From Derxia lacustris (lineage in GTDB: Bacteria; Pseudomonadota; Gammaproteobacteria; Burkholderiales; Burkholderiaceae_E): a DNA stretch of 64,000 bases. This document shows, one piece after another, positions 50,379 to 58,656 of this stretch. The position numbers and the translations under genes are program-made. The stretch's first letter is position 1. Each line of letters opens with the position of its first letter. The stretch spans positions 47,887 to 111,886 of the forward strand of contig NZ_MUHU01000033.1 of NCBI RefSeq assembly GCF_002105195.1, read 5' to 3'. A model generated the notes under the pieces. The model was not told where the DNA came from. It saw only the letters and a program-made list of their open reading frames with translations, and ran no database searches.

Positions 50379-52004
50379 ATGAGCGACAAGACGAAGGAAG
50401 GTTTTGCGGGCTTCGGCCTGCCCGGTTTCTCCCTGCCCCGGCAACTCGGCGGGGACGGCGGCAATCCGATGGCGAGCGGCTTCAACTCGGGCGTCGAGTT
50501 CCTGCGCAGCCTGTGGGGCGGCGCCGGCGGCGCGGGTGGCGCCGGCGGCCTGCCGGGTTTCGTGCTGCCGTCGTTCGATGTCGAGGAGCTCGACCGCCGC
50601 ATCACCGATCTGCGCGCGGTCGAAGGCTGGCTCGACACCAATCTGTCGATGCTGCACACCGCGATCCAGGCGCTGGAAGTGCAGCGCAACACCGTCGCCA
50701 CGCTCAAGTCCTTCGGCGAGGTGCTGGCCAAGCCCGGCGAGCATGCCGAGCAGCTGGCCCGCCACGGCGCCGAGCCGGGCCAGCCGCTGACCCTGCTGGG
50801 CGCGCTGTTCGAGGCCATGAGCCCGCGCCGCGCGGCCGAGGCCGCCGCGCCGGCGCCGACTGCCGGCAAGGTCTCGCCCGACTGGCCGATGGACACGCCG
50901 ACCGCGCGCCATCACGCCGAGCCGCCGGCCGCGCCGGCACCGGCGCCCGCGCCGGGCCGCGAGAAGCGTGCCTCGGCTGCCGCCGCTGCCGCAGCCGCAG
51001 CCGCACCGGCCGCCGCCACGCCGGCACCGGCCTGGCCCGGCGCTGCTGCCGCCGCCGGCGCGCTCGATGAAGCCGCCAAGGCCGCGAGCAGCTGGGCCAC
51101 CGATCCGCTGCGCGCCGCCGCCGGCTGGCCCGGCGCGGTGGCGGCCGCATTCGGCTGGCCGGCACGCGGCGCGGCCGAGGGCGCCGAGGCCGCCGCGCCC
51201 GCGACCGGGGCCGCCGCTGCCGCCGCACCCGCCACGGCGCGAGCCGCCACCGCGCCGACCGCCGGTGCCGCGCCGCAGGGCGCCGCCGGCCCGGCCGCCC
51301 AGCGCGTGCCCGAGCCCGATCCCGACGCCTTCGACGCCGAGGACGATTTCGACGCCCTGCCGCCCGACACCGGGGCCGCCGCGGCCGGCGCCACCGCCGC
51401 GCCGCCGGCCGCTGCCTCCGCCACGCCGGCCGCGAGCCCGGCCGCCGCCGACCCGGCGGCCGATCCCGCCGGCTTCATGAAGGAGCTGGCCACCGGCGCT
51501 TCGCTCGCCAATGCCACTGCCTGGTGGAATCTGATGCAGGACCAGTTCGCGCGCGTGGCCAGTGCCGCGATCCAGGGCGTGGCCCAGGCCACCGAGGCGG
51601 CCGGCGATGCGGCCGGTGCCGCGTCTGCCGCCGCCGTGTCCGCCGCTGCCGGCATCGCGCCGACGGCGGCGGCCGCGCCGGCCCGGGCCGCCGCGTCGGC
51701 GTCGCCAGGCGGCGCCCCGGCCGCTGCCGGCCCGGCGCCGGCTGTGGCCAGCCAGCCGCGCGCCGCCCATCCGGCCGGCACCGGCGCACCGGCGGCCCGC
51801 ACCGCCTCGGCCGCCGTCACGCCGGCGGCGCGCAAGCCGGCCGCGCGCAAGGCTGCGGTTGGCAAGACGCAGTCGTCCGCCGGCGCCGCGCCGGCTGCCG
51901 CGCCGGCGCGCAAGGCCGCCAGCGCCAAGCCGGCGGCCGCCGCCAAGCGCGCGACCGCCGCCGCCGACACCGGGCGTGCCGCGCCGCGCAGCCGCAAGAC
52001 CTGA
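50379..52004 (+). CDS. phaM: PhaM-like polyhydroxyalkanoate granule protein, extended
   Basis: PHA granule-associated protein that in Cupriavidus activates PHB synthase and ties granules to DNA. The family core is clear at residues 65-115 (VEELDRRITDLRAVEGWLDTN, ALEVQRNTVATLKSFGE), preceded by a Gly-rich N-terminus. The tail is an Ala/Lys/Arg-rich, DNA-binding-like stretch (ARKPAARKAA). The protein is 541 residues, about twice the usual PhaM, because of some 300 residues of Ala/Pro low complexity in the middle. AAGGAG precedes the ATG. A FIST gene follows after 10 nt. Confidence 0.83.
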   Translation: MSDKTKEGFAGFGLPGFSLPRQLGGDGGNPMASGFNSGVEFLRSLWGGAGGAGGAGGLPGFVLPSFDVEELDRRITDLRAVEGWLDTNLSMLHTAIQALEVQRNTVATLKSFGEVLAKPGEHAEQLARHGAEPGQPLTLLGALFEAMSPRRAAEAAAPAPTAGKVSPDWPMDTPTARHHAEPPAAPAPAPAPGREKRASAAAAAAAAAAPAAATPAPAWPGAAAAAGALDEAAKAASSWATDPLRAAAGWPGAVAAAFGWPARGAAEGAEAAAPATGAAAAAAPATARAATAPTAGAAPQGAAGPAAQRVPEPDPDAFDAEDDFDALPPDTGAAAAGATAAPPAAASATPAASPAAADPAADPAGFMKELATGASLANATAWWNLMQDQFARVASAAIQGVAQATEAAGDAAGAASAAAVSAAAGIAPTAAAAPARAAASASPGGAPAAAGPAPAVASQPRAAHPAGTGAPAARTASAAVTPAARKPAARKAAVGKTQSSAGAAPAAAPARKAASAKPAAAAKRATAAADTGRAAPRSRKT

Positions 52005-52014
52005 GCGGCTGCCG

Positions 52015-53286
52015 ATGTCCGCCGCCGTTCCCCCTGCCACGCCCGCCGCCGCCGCGCCCGGGCGCTTCCGCCACGGCCATGCCGTGCATCCCAACTGGCG
52101 CATGGTCACCGAGCTGTGCCTGGCGCAGATCGATGCGCAATCGCGCAGCCCGGCCTATGCGCGTCGCGCCAGCCTCGGCTTCGCCTATCTCGGCGATCCG
52201 CTGGCGCCGTATGCCAGCGAGATCCTGGCCTTCCTGCGCGTGCGCACCGGCGTGCCCGACTGGGTCGGCTCGGTCGGCATCGGCGTGTGCGCGCCGGGCA
52301 TGGGCTATTTCGACGAGCCGGCGCTGTCGGTGATGCTGGCCGACCTGCCGGCCGACGCCTTCTCAGTGTTCTCCGGCACCCGGCCGCTGCCCTTGCCCGA
52401 CGCGCGCACGCCGAGCGGCGCCATTGCCGCGCATACCGCGCTGGTGCATGCCGACCCGGCCGCGCCCGATCTGCCCGGGCTCATCGCCGACATGGCCAGG
52501 CGCGTGGAATGCAACTGGCTGTTCGGCGGCGTGACCTCGTCGCGCGGGCCGGGCGTGCAGCTGGCCAACGAGACCCAGGCCGGCGGCGGCCATGCGTCCA
52601 ACGTGTACGGCAGCGGGCTGTCGGGCGTGGTGTTCTCCAGCGAGGTGCATCTGGCGTCGCGGGTGGCGCAGGCCAGCGCGCCGCTGGCCGGCCCGCATGC
52701 GGTCACGCGCAGCGAGGGCAGCGTGGTGTTCGAGCTCGACGGTCGGCCGGCGCTGGCGGTGCTGCTGGCCGACCTCGATGCCGACGAGCCGATGACGCTG
52801 ATGCGCCATCCGCGCCTCGCGCACGGGCTGTTCGTGGGTCTGCAACTGCCGGGCGCGGCGCCGCACGACATGCTGCTGCGCAATGTGCTGGCGGTCGATC
52901 CGCGCGAGGGCAGCATCGCGCTGGCCGGCGCCATCGAGCCGGGCCGGCGGCTGCTGTTCTGCACCCGCGATGGCGTGTCGGCGGCGCTCGACCTGCGCCG
53001 CGCCTGCGCCGAGCTGCGCGACGACATCGAGAGCGACGCGCCGGCGCTGGCGCTGGAGGCGCCGCGCGCGCCCGGGGCTCTCGACGCGCGCAAGCGCATC
53101 CGGGGCGCGCTCTACATCAGCTGCGTGGCGCGGCCGGGCCAGCTGTTCGCCGATCCGTCGCAGGAGCTGGCCATCATCCGCGAGGGCCTGGGCGACATTC
53201 CGCTCACCGGCTTCTTCGCCAACGGCGAGATCGCGCGCGACCAGCTGCACACGCATACCGGCGTGCTCACGCTGTTCGTCGGCTGA
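52015..53286 (+). CDS. FIST N/C domain sensory protein
   Basis: A 423-residue soluble protein with FIST_N (about 35-250: FAYLGDPLAPYASEIL, VGSVGIGVCAPGMGYFDEPAL) and FIST_C (about 260-415: IRGALYISCVARPGQLF, PLTGFFANGEIARD) domains, a family thought to bind small ligands such as amino acids in signal transduction. It has no fused output domain. It starts 10 nt after phaM and is probably translated from the same mRNA, which would tie a ligand sensor to PHA granule control; this link is inference. Confidence 0.85.
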   Translation: MSAAVPPATPAAAAPGRFRHGHAVHPNWRMVTELCLAQIDAQSRSPAYARRASLGFAYLGDPLAPYASEILAFLRVRTGVPDWVGSVGIGVCAPGMGYFDEPALSVMLADLPADAFSVFSGTRPLPLPDARTPSGAIAAHTALVHADPAAPDLPGLIADMARRVECNWLFGGVTSSRGPGVQLANETQAGGGHASNVYGSGLSGVVFSSEVHLASRVAQASAPLAGPHAVTRSEGSVVFELDGRPALAVLLADLDADEPMTLMRHPRLAHGLFVGLQLPGAAPHDMLLRNVLAVDPREGSIALAGAIEPGRRLLFCTRDGVSAALDLRRACAELRDDIESDAPALALEAPRAPGALDARKRIRGALYISCVARPGQLFADPSQELAIIREGLGDIPLTGFFANGEIARDQLHTHTGVLTLFVG

Positions 53287-53422
53287 GCGCGCGCAAAACC
53301 GCCGGCAGCGCAAGGATCGCGGCGCTGCCGGCGCGATCGCCGAGCCCGGCGCGGCGCGATCATCGCGGCTGCGGCCATCGCGCCGCTTGCCTTGCCCGCC
53401 GTCGCGGGCCGTGGAGGTCGCC

Positions 53423-54076
53423 ATGTCCGTTCCGCATCCGTCCGTCCTGTCGTCGCGCGCCCGGCCGCTGCTGGCTGGTGCGCTGTTCTGCGCCCTGGCC
53501 AGCAGCGCCGCTGCCGAAGGCTTGAGCCTGCCGGCCGAGCCCGGGCTCACCGGCGGCGTCGGTCTGGTGGCCGGCGAGCGCGCCGGTCTGCGGCTCGGCT
53601 TCAGTCGGCTCGATGCCGAACGCAGCGCCGACAGCCTCGCGCCGGCGCCGGGTCGTCGGCTGGCCGGCATCGGCCTGCTCGCCGACTGGCAGCTGACCGA
53701 CGGTCTGCGGCTCACCGGCGGCGCGCTCTACCACCCGGGCGCGAGCGGTTTGCGGCTGCTGGCCGGTTCGGCCGGCAGCCTGGGCCTGGGCAGCGGGCTG
53801 GCCGCCGGCACGCCGGGCCAGCAGCCGGCGCTGGCCGATCCGGTGCGCTGGCGGCTCGCGCCCTATGTGGGGCTCGGCTGGGCCAGCCGGCCGGTCGGCG
53901 GCGCCGGCCTCGGTTTTCATGCCGATCTCGGGCTGGCGCTGCAACCGGCCGATTTCGACGGCGCCTTCGCCGATCCGGCCGCGCGCCGCCTCGACGACGA
54001 AGCGCGCCTGCGCGACGACAGCCGCCCGCTGCGCGGCTGGCCGGTGCTGTCCTTCGGCGTCAACTGGGGCTTCTGA
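53423..54076 (+). CDS. Predicted outer-membrane beta-barrel protein
   Basis: A 217-residue protein with a signal peptide (LLAGALFCALASSAAAEG) and alternating strands with a C-terminal Phe (LSFGVNWGF), typical of a small barrel. The pattern GLTGGVGLVAGERAGLRLGFSRL then YVGLGWASRPVGGAGLGFHADLGLAL resembles small barrels found widely in betaproteobacteria. No function is known to me. GTGGAGG precedes the ATG. The 136 bp after the FIST gene is non-coding. Confidence 0.75.
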   Translation: MSVPHPSVLSSRARPLLAGALFCALASSAAAEGLSLPAEPGLTGGVGLVAGERAGLRLGFSRLDAERSADSLAPAPGRRLAGIGLLADWQLTDGLRLTGGALYHPGASGLRLLAGSAGSLGLGSGLAAGTPGQQPALADPVRWRLAPYVGLGWASRPVGGAGLGFHADLGLALQPADFDGAFADPAARRLDDEARLRDDSRPLRGWPVLSFGVNWGF

Positions 54077-54303
54077 CGCGGTTGCGGGTTTGTGCACCGG
54101 CGCGGCACGCCGGCCGGCAGCGCCGCTGCCGCCGGGCCGGCGCAGATTGAGCCGCGCGGCCGGCGCAATCCATCGCCCCGGCGCGCAATTCGCACCCCGG
54201 TTTTCGCAGTCCGTCGCAAGCCGCTCGAAGGCTCGACCGGGCAGCGCCAGAGTGCGGTCCAACGCGCGGCACCCGCCGCCGGCTCTTCCGAAAGGACCGT
54301 GTC

Positions 54304-54510
54304 ATGGCCTCCCTCCTGTCCCGCATCGCCAGCTTCGTGTTCGCGCTGGTTGCCGCCGTCGCCCTCGTCGCCGTGGCCTCGGCGGCCACGCATCTGCTCG
54401 GCGCGGTCGAGGCCGGCAAGCGGCTGCACAACGATGAGCTGGCCACGCGCGCCTCGGGCGCCGCGCTGCCCCAGCTGCCGCGCGTGGTGATCGAGAAGCC
54501 CGCCGCCTGA
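54304..54510 (+). CDS. Small single-pass membrane protein
   Basis: A 68-residue protein with one hydrophobic segment (SFVFALVAAVALVAVASAATHLL) and a short soluble tail ending EKPAA. AAAGGA precedes the ATG by 10 nt, and the helix is compact, so the gene is probably real. No family is recognised. It precedes the LytS-like kinase by 154 bp in the same direction. Confidence 0.6.
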   Translation: MASLLSRIASFVFALVAAVALVAVASAATHLLGAVEAGKRLHNDELATRASGAALPQLPRVVIEKPAA

Positions 54511-54664
54511 GTCCGCCGTCCGCCGGGCGGTCCGCCGCCCCGGGGCCGCTGCGCGCCGTCCGCCGCGCCGCCCGAGCCCGCCGCGGCGCCGTCCGCGCGC
54601 CGCCTGCCGCATTGCATCGCCGCGCCGGCCCGGCCGACCGGGCCGCGCGCTAGATTCGTCCACC

Positions 54665-56149
54665 ATGACCTCACCTGCCGCTTCTTCCTCCGCGCCGCTG
54701 GCGCGCCTGCGCGACCGCGCCGGTCCGGCGCTCGGGCGCGGGCTGCGCCGCTATACCGACTGGCTGGTCTCGATCAGCTGGAAACGCTTCAGCCTGCTGT
54801 GGCTGCTGCTGCTGGTGGTGGTCAACATCCTGATCGATCTGCCGCTGTTCAACCCGGTCAGCGGGGCGTCGCGGCCGGCCGTGCGCTATCAGGTCCACAT
54901 CGGCGCCGACGGCGCGGTCGACATCGTGCCGGTGGCCGGCAGCGGCGCGCGCCGCGATACCGAGCATGTGATCGCCGACGTGAGCGGCGACGGCCCGGGC
55001 GATGGCCGCGCTCGCATCTCGCTCGGCGGCGACGGCCTGCTGATCGATGCCCGCGACGGCAAGGACCACACGCTGGTGCGCATCGACGGCAAGGGCGTGC
55101 GGGTCGAGGACGGCTCGACGCTGGCGCCGCCCGCGCCGCCCGCCGCTCCGGCCGAACCCGCCGCGCCCGCCACCCTCGCGCCGCCCGCCGCGCCGGCGCC
55201 GGGCAGCGGTGCCGGCGCGCAGTCCGCCGCGCCCGCCGACGCAACCGACGCCATCCCGGCCGCCACCGCCGCCCGCCTCGCCACGCTCGACCCGGAGCGC
55301 GCCGAGCAGCTGCGCAGCGCGCTCGACGACGTGACCGAGCAGCTCGACAAGCTGGCCGACGACCGGCGCCGCAACCGCGAGCGCTCGGCGCTGCATGAAA
55401 GCCTCGGCGACCTGCCCATCGTGCTCGGCCTGCTGTCGGCCATCCTCAAGATGGAAGGCGGCCGCCGGCGCCGGGTCGAGGCCAGCGCCGCTGCCGCCAT
55501 GGCGCTGGCGGGCGACGAGCAGATCAAGCGCCAGCTCGCCGAGGCGCGCATGCAGGCGATGCAGGCCCAGGTCGAGCCGCATTTCCTGTTCAACACCCTG
55601 GCCGCCATCGACCACCTGATCGAGACCGATCCGCCGCGCGCCTCGACCATGCAGAAGCACCTCATCCAGTACCTGCGCGGCGCGCTGCCCAAGATGCGCG
55701 AGCGCGCCACCACGCTCGGCCGCGAGCTGGAACTGGTCGCCAGCTATCTCGAAATCCTCAAGGTGCGCATGGAGGACCGGCTCACCGTCGCGCTCGACGT
55801 GCCGGCCGGCCTGCGCTCGGCCAGCTTCCCGCCGATGATGTTGCAGTCGCTGGTCGAGAACGCCATCAAGCACGGACTGGAGCCGGCACCCGACGGCGGC
55901 CGGCTCACCGTCGCGGCCGAGATCGTCGACGGCGCGCTGCGGGTGGCGGTGGCCGACACCGGCGTCGGCTTCGACCCGGCCAACAGCAGCACGCGCGGCA
56001 CCGGTCTGGGGCTGGCCAACATCCGCGACCGGCTCGCGCTGCTGCACGGCGACCAGGCCCGGCTTACGGTCACGGCCAATGCGCCGGCCGGCACCGTCGT
56101 CGCCATCGAGCTGCCCTATGCGCTCGCCGGCAAGGCGGCCGAGGCATGA
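54665..56149 (+). CDS. LytS-type membrane histidine kinase
   Basis: A 494-residue kinase of the LytS/YehU (His_kinase) class. An N-terminal membrane helix (FSLLWLLLLVVVNILIDL) is followed by a periplasmic-like region of about 110 residues, a Pro/Ala-rich stretch, and the kinase core with H306 in QVEPHFLFNTLAAID, N box (LVENAIKHGLEP) and G boxes (DTGVGFDP, GTGLGLANIRDRL). It overlaps the response-regulator start by 4 bp (ATGA), so the pair is a coupled two-component system. The stimulus is unknown. Confidence 0.92.
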   Translation: MTSPAASSSAPLARLRDRAGPALGRGLRRYTDWLVSISWKRFSLLWLLLLVVVNILIDLPLFNPVSGASRPAVRYQVHIGADGAVDIVPVAGSGARRDTEHVIADVSGDGPGDGRARISLGGDGLLIDARDGKDHTLVRIDGKGVRVEDGSTLAPPAPPAAPAEPAAPATLAPPAAPAPGSGAGAQSAAPADATDAIPAATAARLATLDPERAEQLRSALDDVTEQLDKLADDRRRNRERSALHESLGDLPIVLGLLSAILKMEGGRRRRVEASAAAAMALAGDEQIKRQLAEARMQAMQAQVEPHFLFNTLAAIDHLIETDPPRASTMQKHLIQYLRGALPKMRERATTLGRELELVASYLEILKVRMEDRLTVALDVPAGLRSASFPPMMLQSLVENAIKHGLEPAPDGGRLTVAAEIVDGALRVAVADTGVGFDPANSSTRGTGLGLANIRDRLALLHGDQARLTVTANAPAGTVVAIELPYALAGKAAEA

Positions 56150-56943
56150 GCGCGCCGCCGCCACGCGCCGTCATCGCCGACGACGAGCGCCTGATGCGCG
56201 ACCAGCTGCGCGCCCGCCTCGCCGAAGCCTGGCCCGAGCTCGCCATCGTCGGCGAGGCGCGCAACGGCGCCGAAGCCATCGAGCTGGTGCAGCGGCTGCG
56301 GCCCGATCTGGTCTTTCTCGATGTGCGCATGCCCGGCAGCAGCGGCATCGAGGCGGCGCGCGCCCTGGCCGGCCAGGTGCAGGTGGTGTTCGTGACCGCC
56401 TATGACGAATACGCGGTCGAGGCCTTCGAGCAGGGCGCCATCGACTACCTGCTCAAGCCGGCCGAGCGGGCCCGGCTCGCGCTCACGGTCGAGCGGCTCA
56501 AGCGCCGGCTGGCCGAGCCGCCGGCCGAGCTTGCGGCGCTGCTGGCCCAGCTGTCGCAGCGCATGACGGTGCAGCTCGACCGGCTCGCGCCACCGGCCGA
56601 AGCGCCCGCGCGCCGCCCGGCGCTGCAATGGATCCAGGCCGGCATCGGCAACGAGCTGCGCATGATTCCGGTCGACGAGGTGCTGTTCTTCATGGCCGGC
56701 GACAAGTACACGCGGGTCGTCACCGCCGGCTTCGAGGCGCTTATTCGCAAGCCGATCCGCGAGCTGGCCGACGAGCTCGACCCGGACCGCTTCTGGCAGA
56801 TTCACCGCGCCACGCTGGTCAACACCGGCGCCATCGCCGGCGTGGCGCGCGACCTGCGCGGACGCCAGCTGGTCAGCCTGCGCGGCTGCGCCGAAAAGCT
56901 CGAAGTCAGCCGCGGCTACGCCCACCTGTTCAAGCAGATGTAG
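56146..56943 (+). CDS. LytTR-family response regulator
   Basis: A 265-residue regulator with a receiver domain (1-120; acceptor D59 in LVFLDVRMPG, K in YLLKPAERARL) and a C-terminal LytTR DNA-binding domain (about 155-260: IPVDEVLFFMAGDKYTRVV, FWQIHRATLVN, LEVSRGYAHLF). Partner of the LytS-like kinase encoded immediately upstream. Such pairs often control envelope or autolysis genes, but no target site is identified here. Its 3' end overlaps the convergent CarH/LitR-type gene by 14 bp. Confidence 0.93.
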   Translation: MSAPPPRAVIADDERLMRDQLRARLAEAWPELAIVGEARNGAEAIELVQRLRPDLVFLDVRMPGSSGIEAARALAGQVQVVFVTAYDEYAVEAFEQGAIDYLLKPAERARLALTVERLKRRLAEPPAELAALLAQLSQRMTVQLDRLAPPAEAPARRPALQWIQAGIGNELRMIPVDEVLFFMAGDKYTRVVTAGFEALIRKPIRELADELDPDRFWQIHRATLVNTGAIAGVARDLRGRQLVSLRGCAEKLEVSRGYAHLFKQM

Positions 56944-57898
56944 CCGGCGCCGCCGGGCCGGCCGCGCGGCGGCGCCAGGCCTCCACCGCGGTGCCGATGT
57001 CGGCCAGCCCGGCCAGCACCACCACTTCCTTCTGCGTGCGGCGCTGGAGCGCGCTGCAACTGCCGCCGGCCCAGATCTCGATTCCGGGCGCGAGCCGGCC
57101 GCGCAGCTCGGCCAGGCCGTCGCACACGGTGGCCGGGCTCAGGAAGGACGAGAACGACAGCGCCACGACATCGGCCTTGCGCGCCGCCGCCGCCCGCACG
57201 ATGTCCCACACCGGCGTCTGCACGCCGAGCGACATGCAGGCGCAGCCGTTGAGCACGAACAGCGCCTCGGCCATCAGCAGCCCCAGGCCGTGCGGTTCCT
57301 GCGGCAGCGTGGTGAGCAGGATGCTCGGCTTGCCGCCCGGCGCCGGCAGCGTGTTGATGGCATGGCGCAGCACGGTTTGCAGCGCCTCGGTGAACAGATG
57401 CTCCTCGAACACCTCGAACCAGCCGCGCGTCCAGGCCTCGCCCACCCGCGTGACCAGCGGCGCCACCAGTTCCATGACGAAGCGCGCCAGCCCCAGCCGC
57501 ACCAGCGCCTGATGCAGCATCGCCCGCAGCGCCTCGGACTGATGCCGCTTCACCAGGTCGAGATAGGCGTCGAGGTCTTCACAGGGCCGCGCGGCGGCGG
57601 CCGGCGGATTGGGCATGGTGGCGGTGTCGCCGGCCAGCCGGGTCAGCTCGGGCAGCGCCAGATGGATGATCTTGCCGGGCCGGTGGCCCACGCCCATCAG
57701 CCGGCGCAGCAGCCGCAGCTTCTCGACCTGCTCGGCCGGATAGACCCGCTCGCCGAAGCCGTCGCGCGCCGGGCTGGGAAAGCCGTAGCGGCGCTCCCAG
57801 ACCCGCAGCAGGTCTTTCGAGAGGCCGGTGTCGCGCTCGACGGCGGCGATGCCGATGCCGGGCGTGGCGGCGGAGACGTGTTCAGTGTTTTCTTCCAT
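56930..57898 (-). CDS. CarH/LitR-type MerR regulator with B12-binding light sensor
   Basis: A 322-residue regulator. The MerR winged helix is at 12-80 (GIAAVERDTGLSKDLLRVWERRYGF). The rest is a B12-binding module: the helical cap motif W156-x9-E166-H167 and the cobalamin-binding E201-P-H203-G-L-G206. These are the residues used by CarH to bind adenosylcobalamin in the dark and release DNA in light. It is divergent from a glutathione peroxidase, flavin oxidoreductase, DUF1365 and Cfa-like cluster, the same gene types reported under LitR control in Pseudomonas and Burkholderia. Confidence 0.9.
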   Translation of the reverse strand: MEENTEHVSAATPGIGIAAVERDTGLSKDLLRVWERRYGFPSPARDGFGERVYPAEQVEKLRLLRRLMGVGHRPGKIIHLALPELTRLAGDTATMPNPPAAAARPCEDLDAYLDLVKRHQSEALRAMLHQALVRLGLARFVMELVAPLVTRVGEAWTRGWFEVFEEHLFTEALQTVLRHAINTLPAPGGKPSILLTTLPQEPHGLGLLMAEALFVLNGCACMSLGVQTPVWDIVRAAAARKADVVALSFSSFLSPATVCDGLAELRGRLAPGIEIWAGGSCSALQRRTQKEVVVLAGLADIGTAVEAWRRRAAGPAAPATSA

Positions 57899-57935
57899 TG
57901 CGGCCGATTCTAGAAGCTGTCAAAGCCCTGACCAA

Positions 57936-57953
57936 GACAATCGGCGTGTTGTC
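57936..57953. promoter_or_regulatory. Candidate operator GACAA-N8-TTGTC
   Basis: A perfect 5-bp inverted repeat 38 bp upstream of the regulator start and 85 bp before the peroxidase start. MerR-family operators are inverted repeats of this size, but the sequence does not match a LitR box I can recall with confidence. Confidence 0.35.
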
Positions 57954-58038
57954 GAACCAATTGCGGGCACGCCGGTCTGTGCGTGACCGCGCTACCGGCC
58001 GCCGGCCGGGCACGCGCCGATCGAGCTTTGGAGGGGCC

Positions 58039-58656
58039 ATGCCCGCAAAGGTTTTGCACTCATCGGCGGATTTGTCCGCCGCCTCGGCCGGTCGCCGCCG
58101 TTGCCTGATGGGCGGCGCCGCCCTGGTCGCCGCCTTGGCGGCCGGTCGCGCCGGCGCCCAGACCGAGGCCGGCAGCTGCCCGCGGCTGCTCGATTTCAGC
58201 TTCAACCGCTTGCAGGACGGCAAGCCGCAGTCGCTGTGCCAGTACGCCGGCAAGGTGCTGCTGGTGGTCAACACCGCCAGCTATTGCGGCTTCACGCCGC
58301 AGTACGAGGGGCTGGAAAAGCTGTTTGCCGAGCGCGGCCCGCGCGGGCTGGTGGTGCTCGGCTTTCCGTCCAACGACTTCGGTGGCCAGGAGCCGGGCGG
58401 CAGCAAGGACATCGGCGAGCTGTGCTTCAACACCTATGGCGTCAAGTTCCCGATGTTCGAGAAGTCGGCCGTGACCGGCAGCGGCGTCAATCCCTTCTAT
58501 GCCGCGCTCATCAAGGCCACCGGCATCAAGCCGGGCTGGAACTTTCACAAGTACCTGATCGACCGCGAGGGCAAGGCGGTGGCGAGCTATCCGAGCACCA
58601 TCACGCCGGGCGACCGCCGGCTGCTCACCGACATCGACCGCGCGCTCGGTGGCTGA
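58039..58656 (+). CDS. Exported glutathione peroxidase family protein
   Basis: A 205-residue thiol peroxidase. An N-terminal export signal (GRRRCLMGGAALVAALAAGRAGA), with twin arginines that could suit Tat, places it in the periplasm. Catalytic residues are C83 (ASYCGFTPQYEG), Q117 (DFGGQEPG), W167-N168 (GWNFHKY), and a likely resolving C129 (ELCFNTYG), so it is a Cys enzyme probably using thioredoxin-like donors. GGAGGGG precedes the ATG. First gene of the cluster divergent from the CarH/LitR-type gene; overlaps the next by 8 bp. Confidence 0.9.
   Translation: MPAKVLHSSADLSAASAGRRRCLMGGAALVAALAAGRAGAQTEAGSCPRLLDFSFNRLQDGKPQSLCQYAGKVLLVVNTASYCGFTPQYEGLEKLFAERGPRGLVVLGFPSNDFGGQEPGGSKDIGELCFNTYGVKFPMFEKSAVTGSGVNPFYAALIKATGIKPGWNFHKYLIDREGKAVASYPSTITPGDRRLLTDIDRALGG

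Noticed and set aside
50950..51980. Ala/Pro-rich stretch read as a repeat element or collagen-like gene
   Set aside because: It continues in frame from a recognisable PhaM core and has no regular repeat unit.
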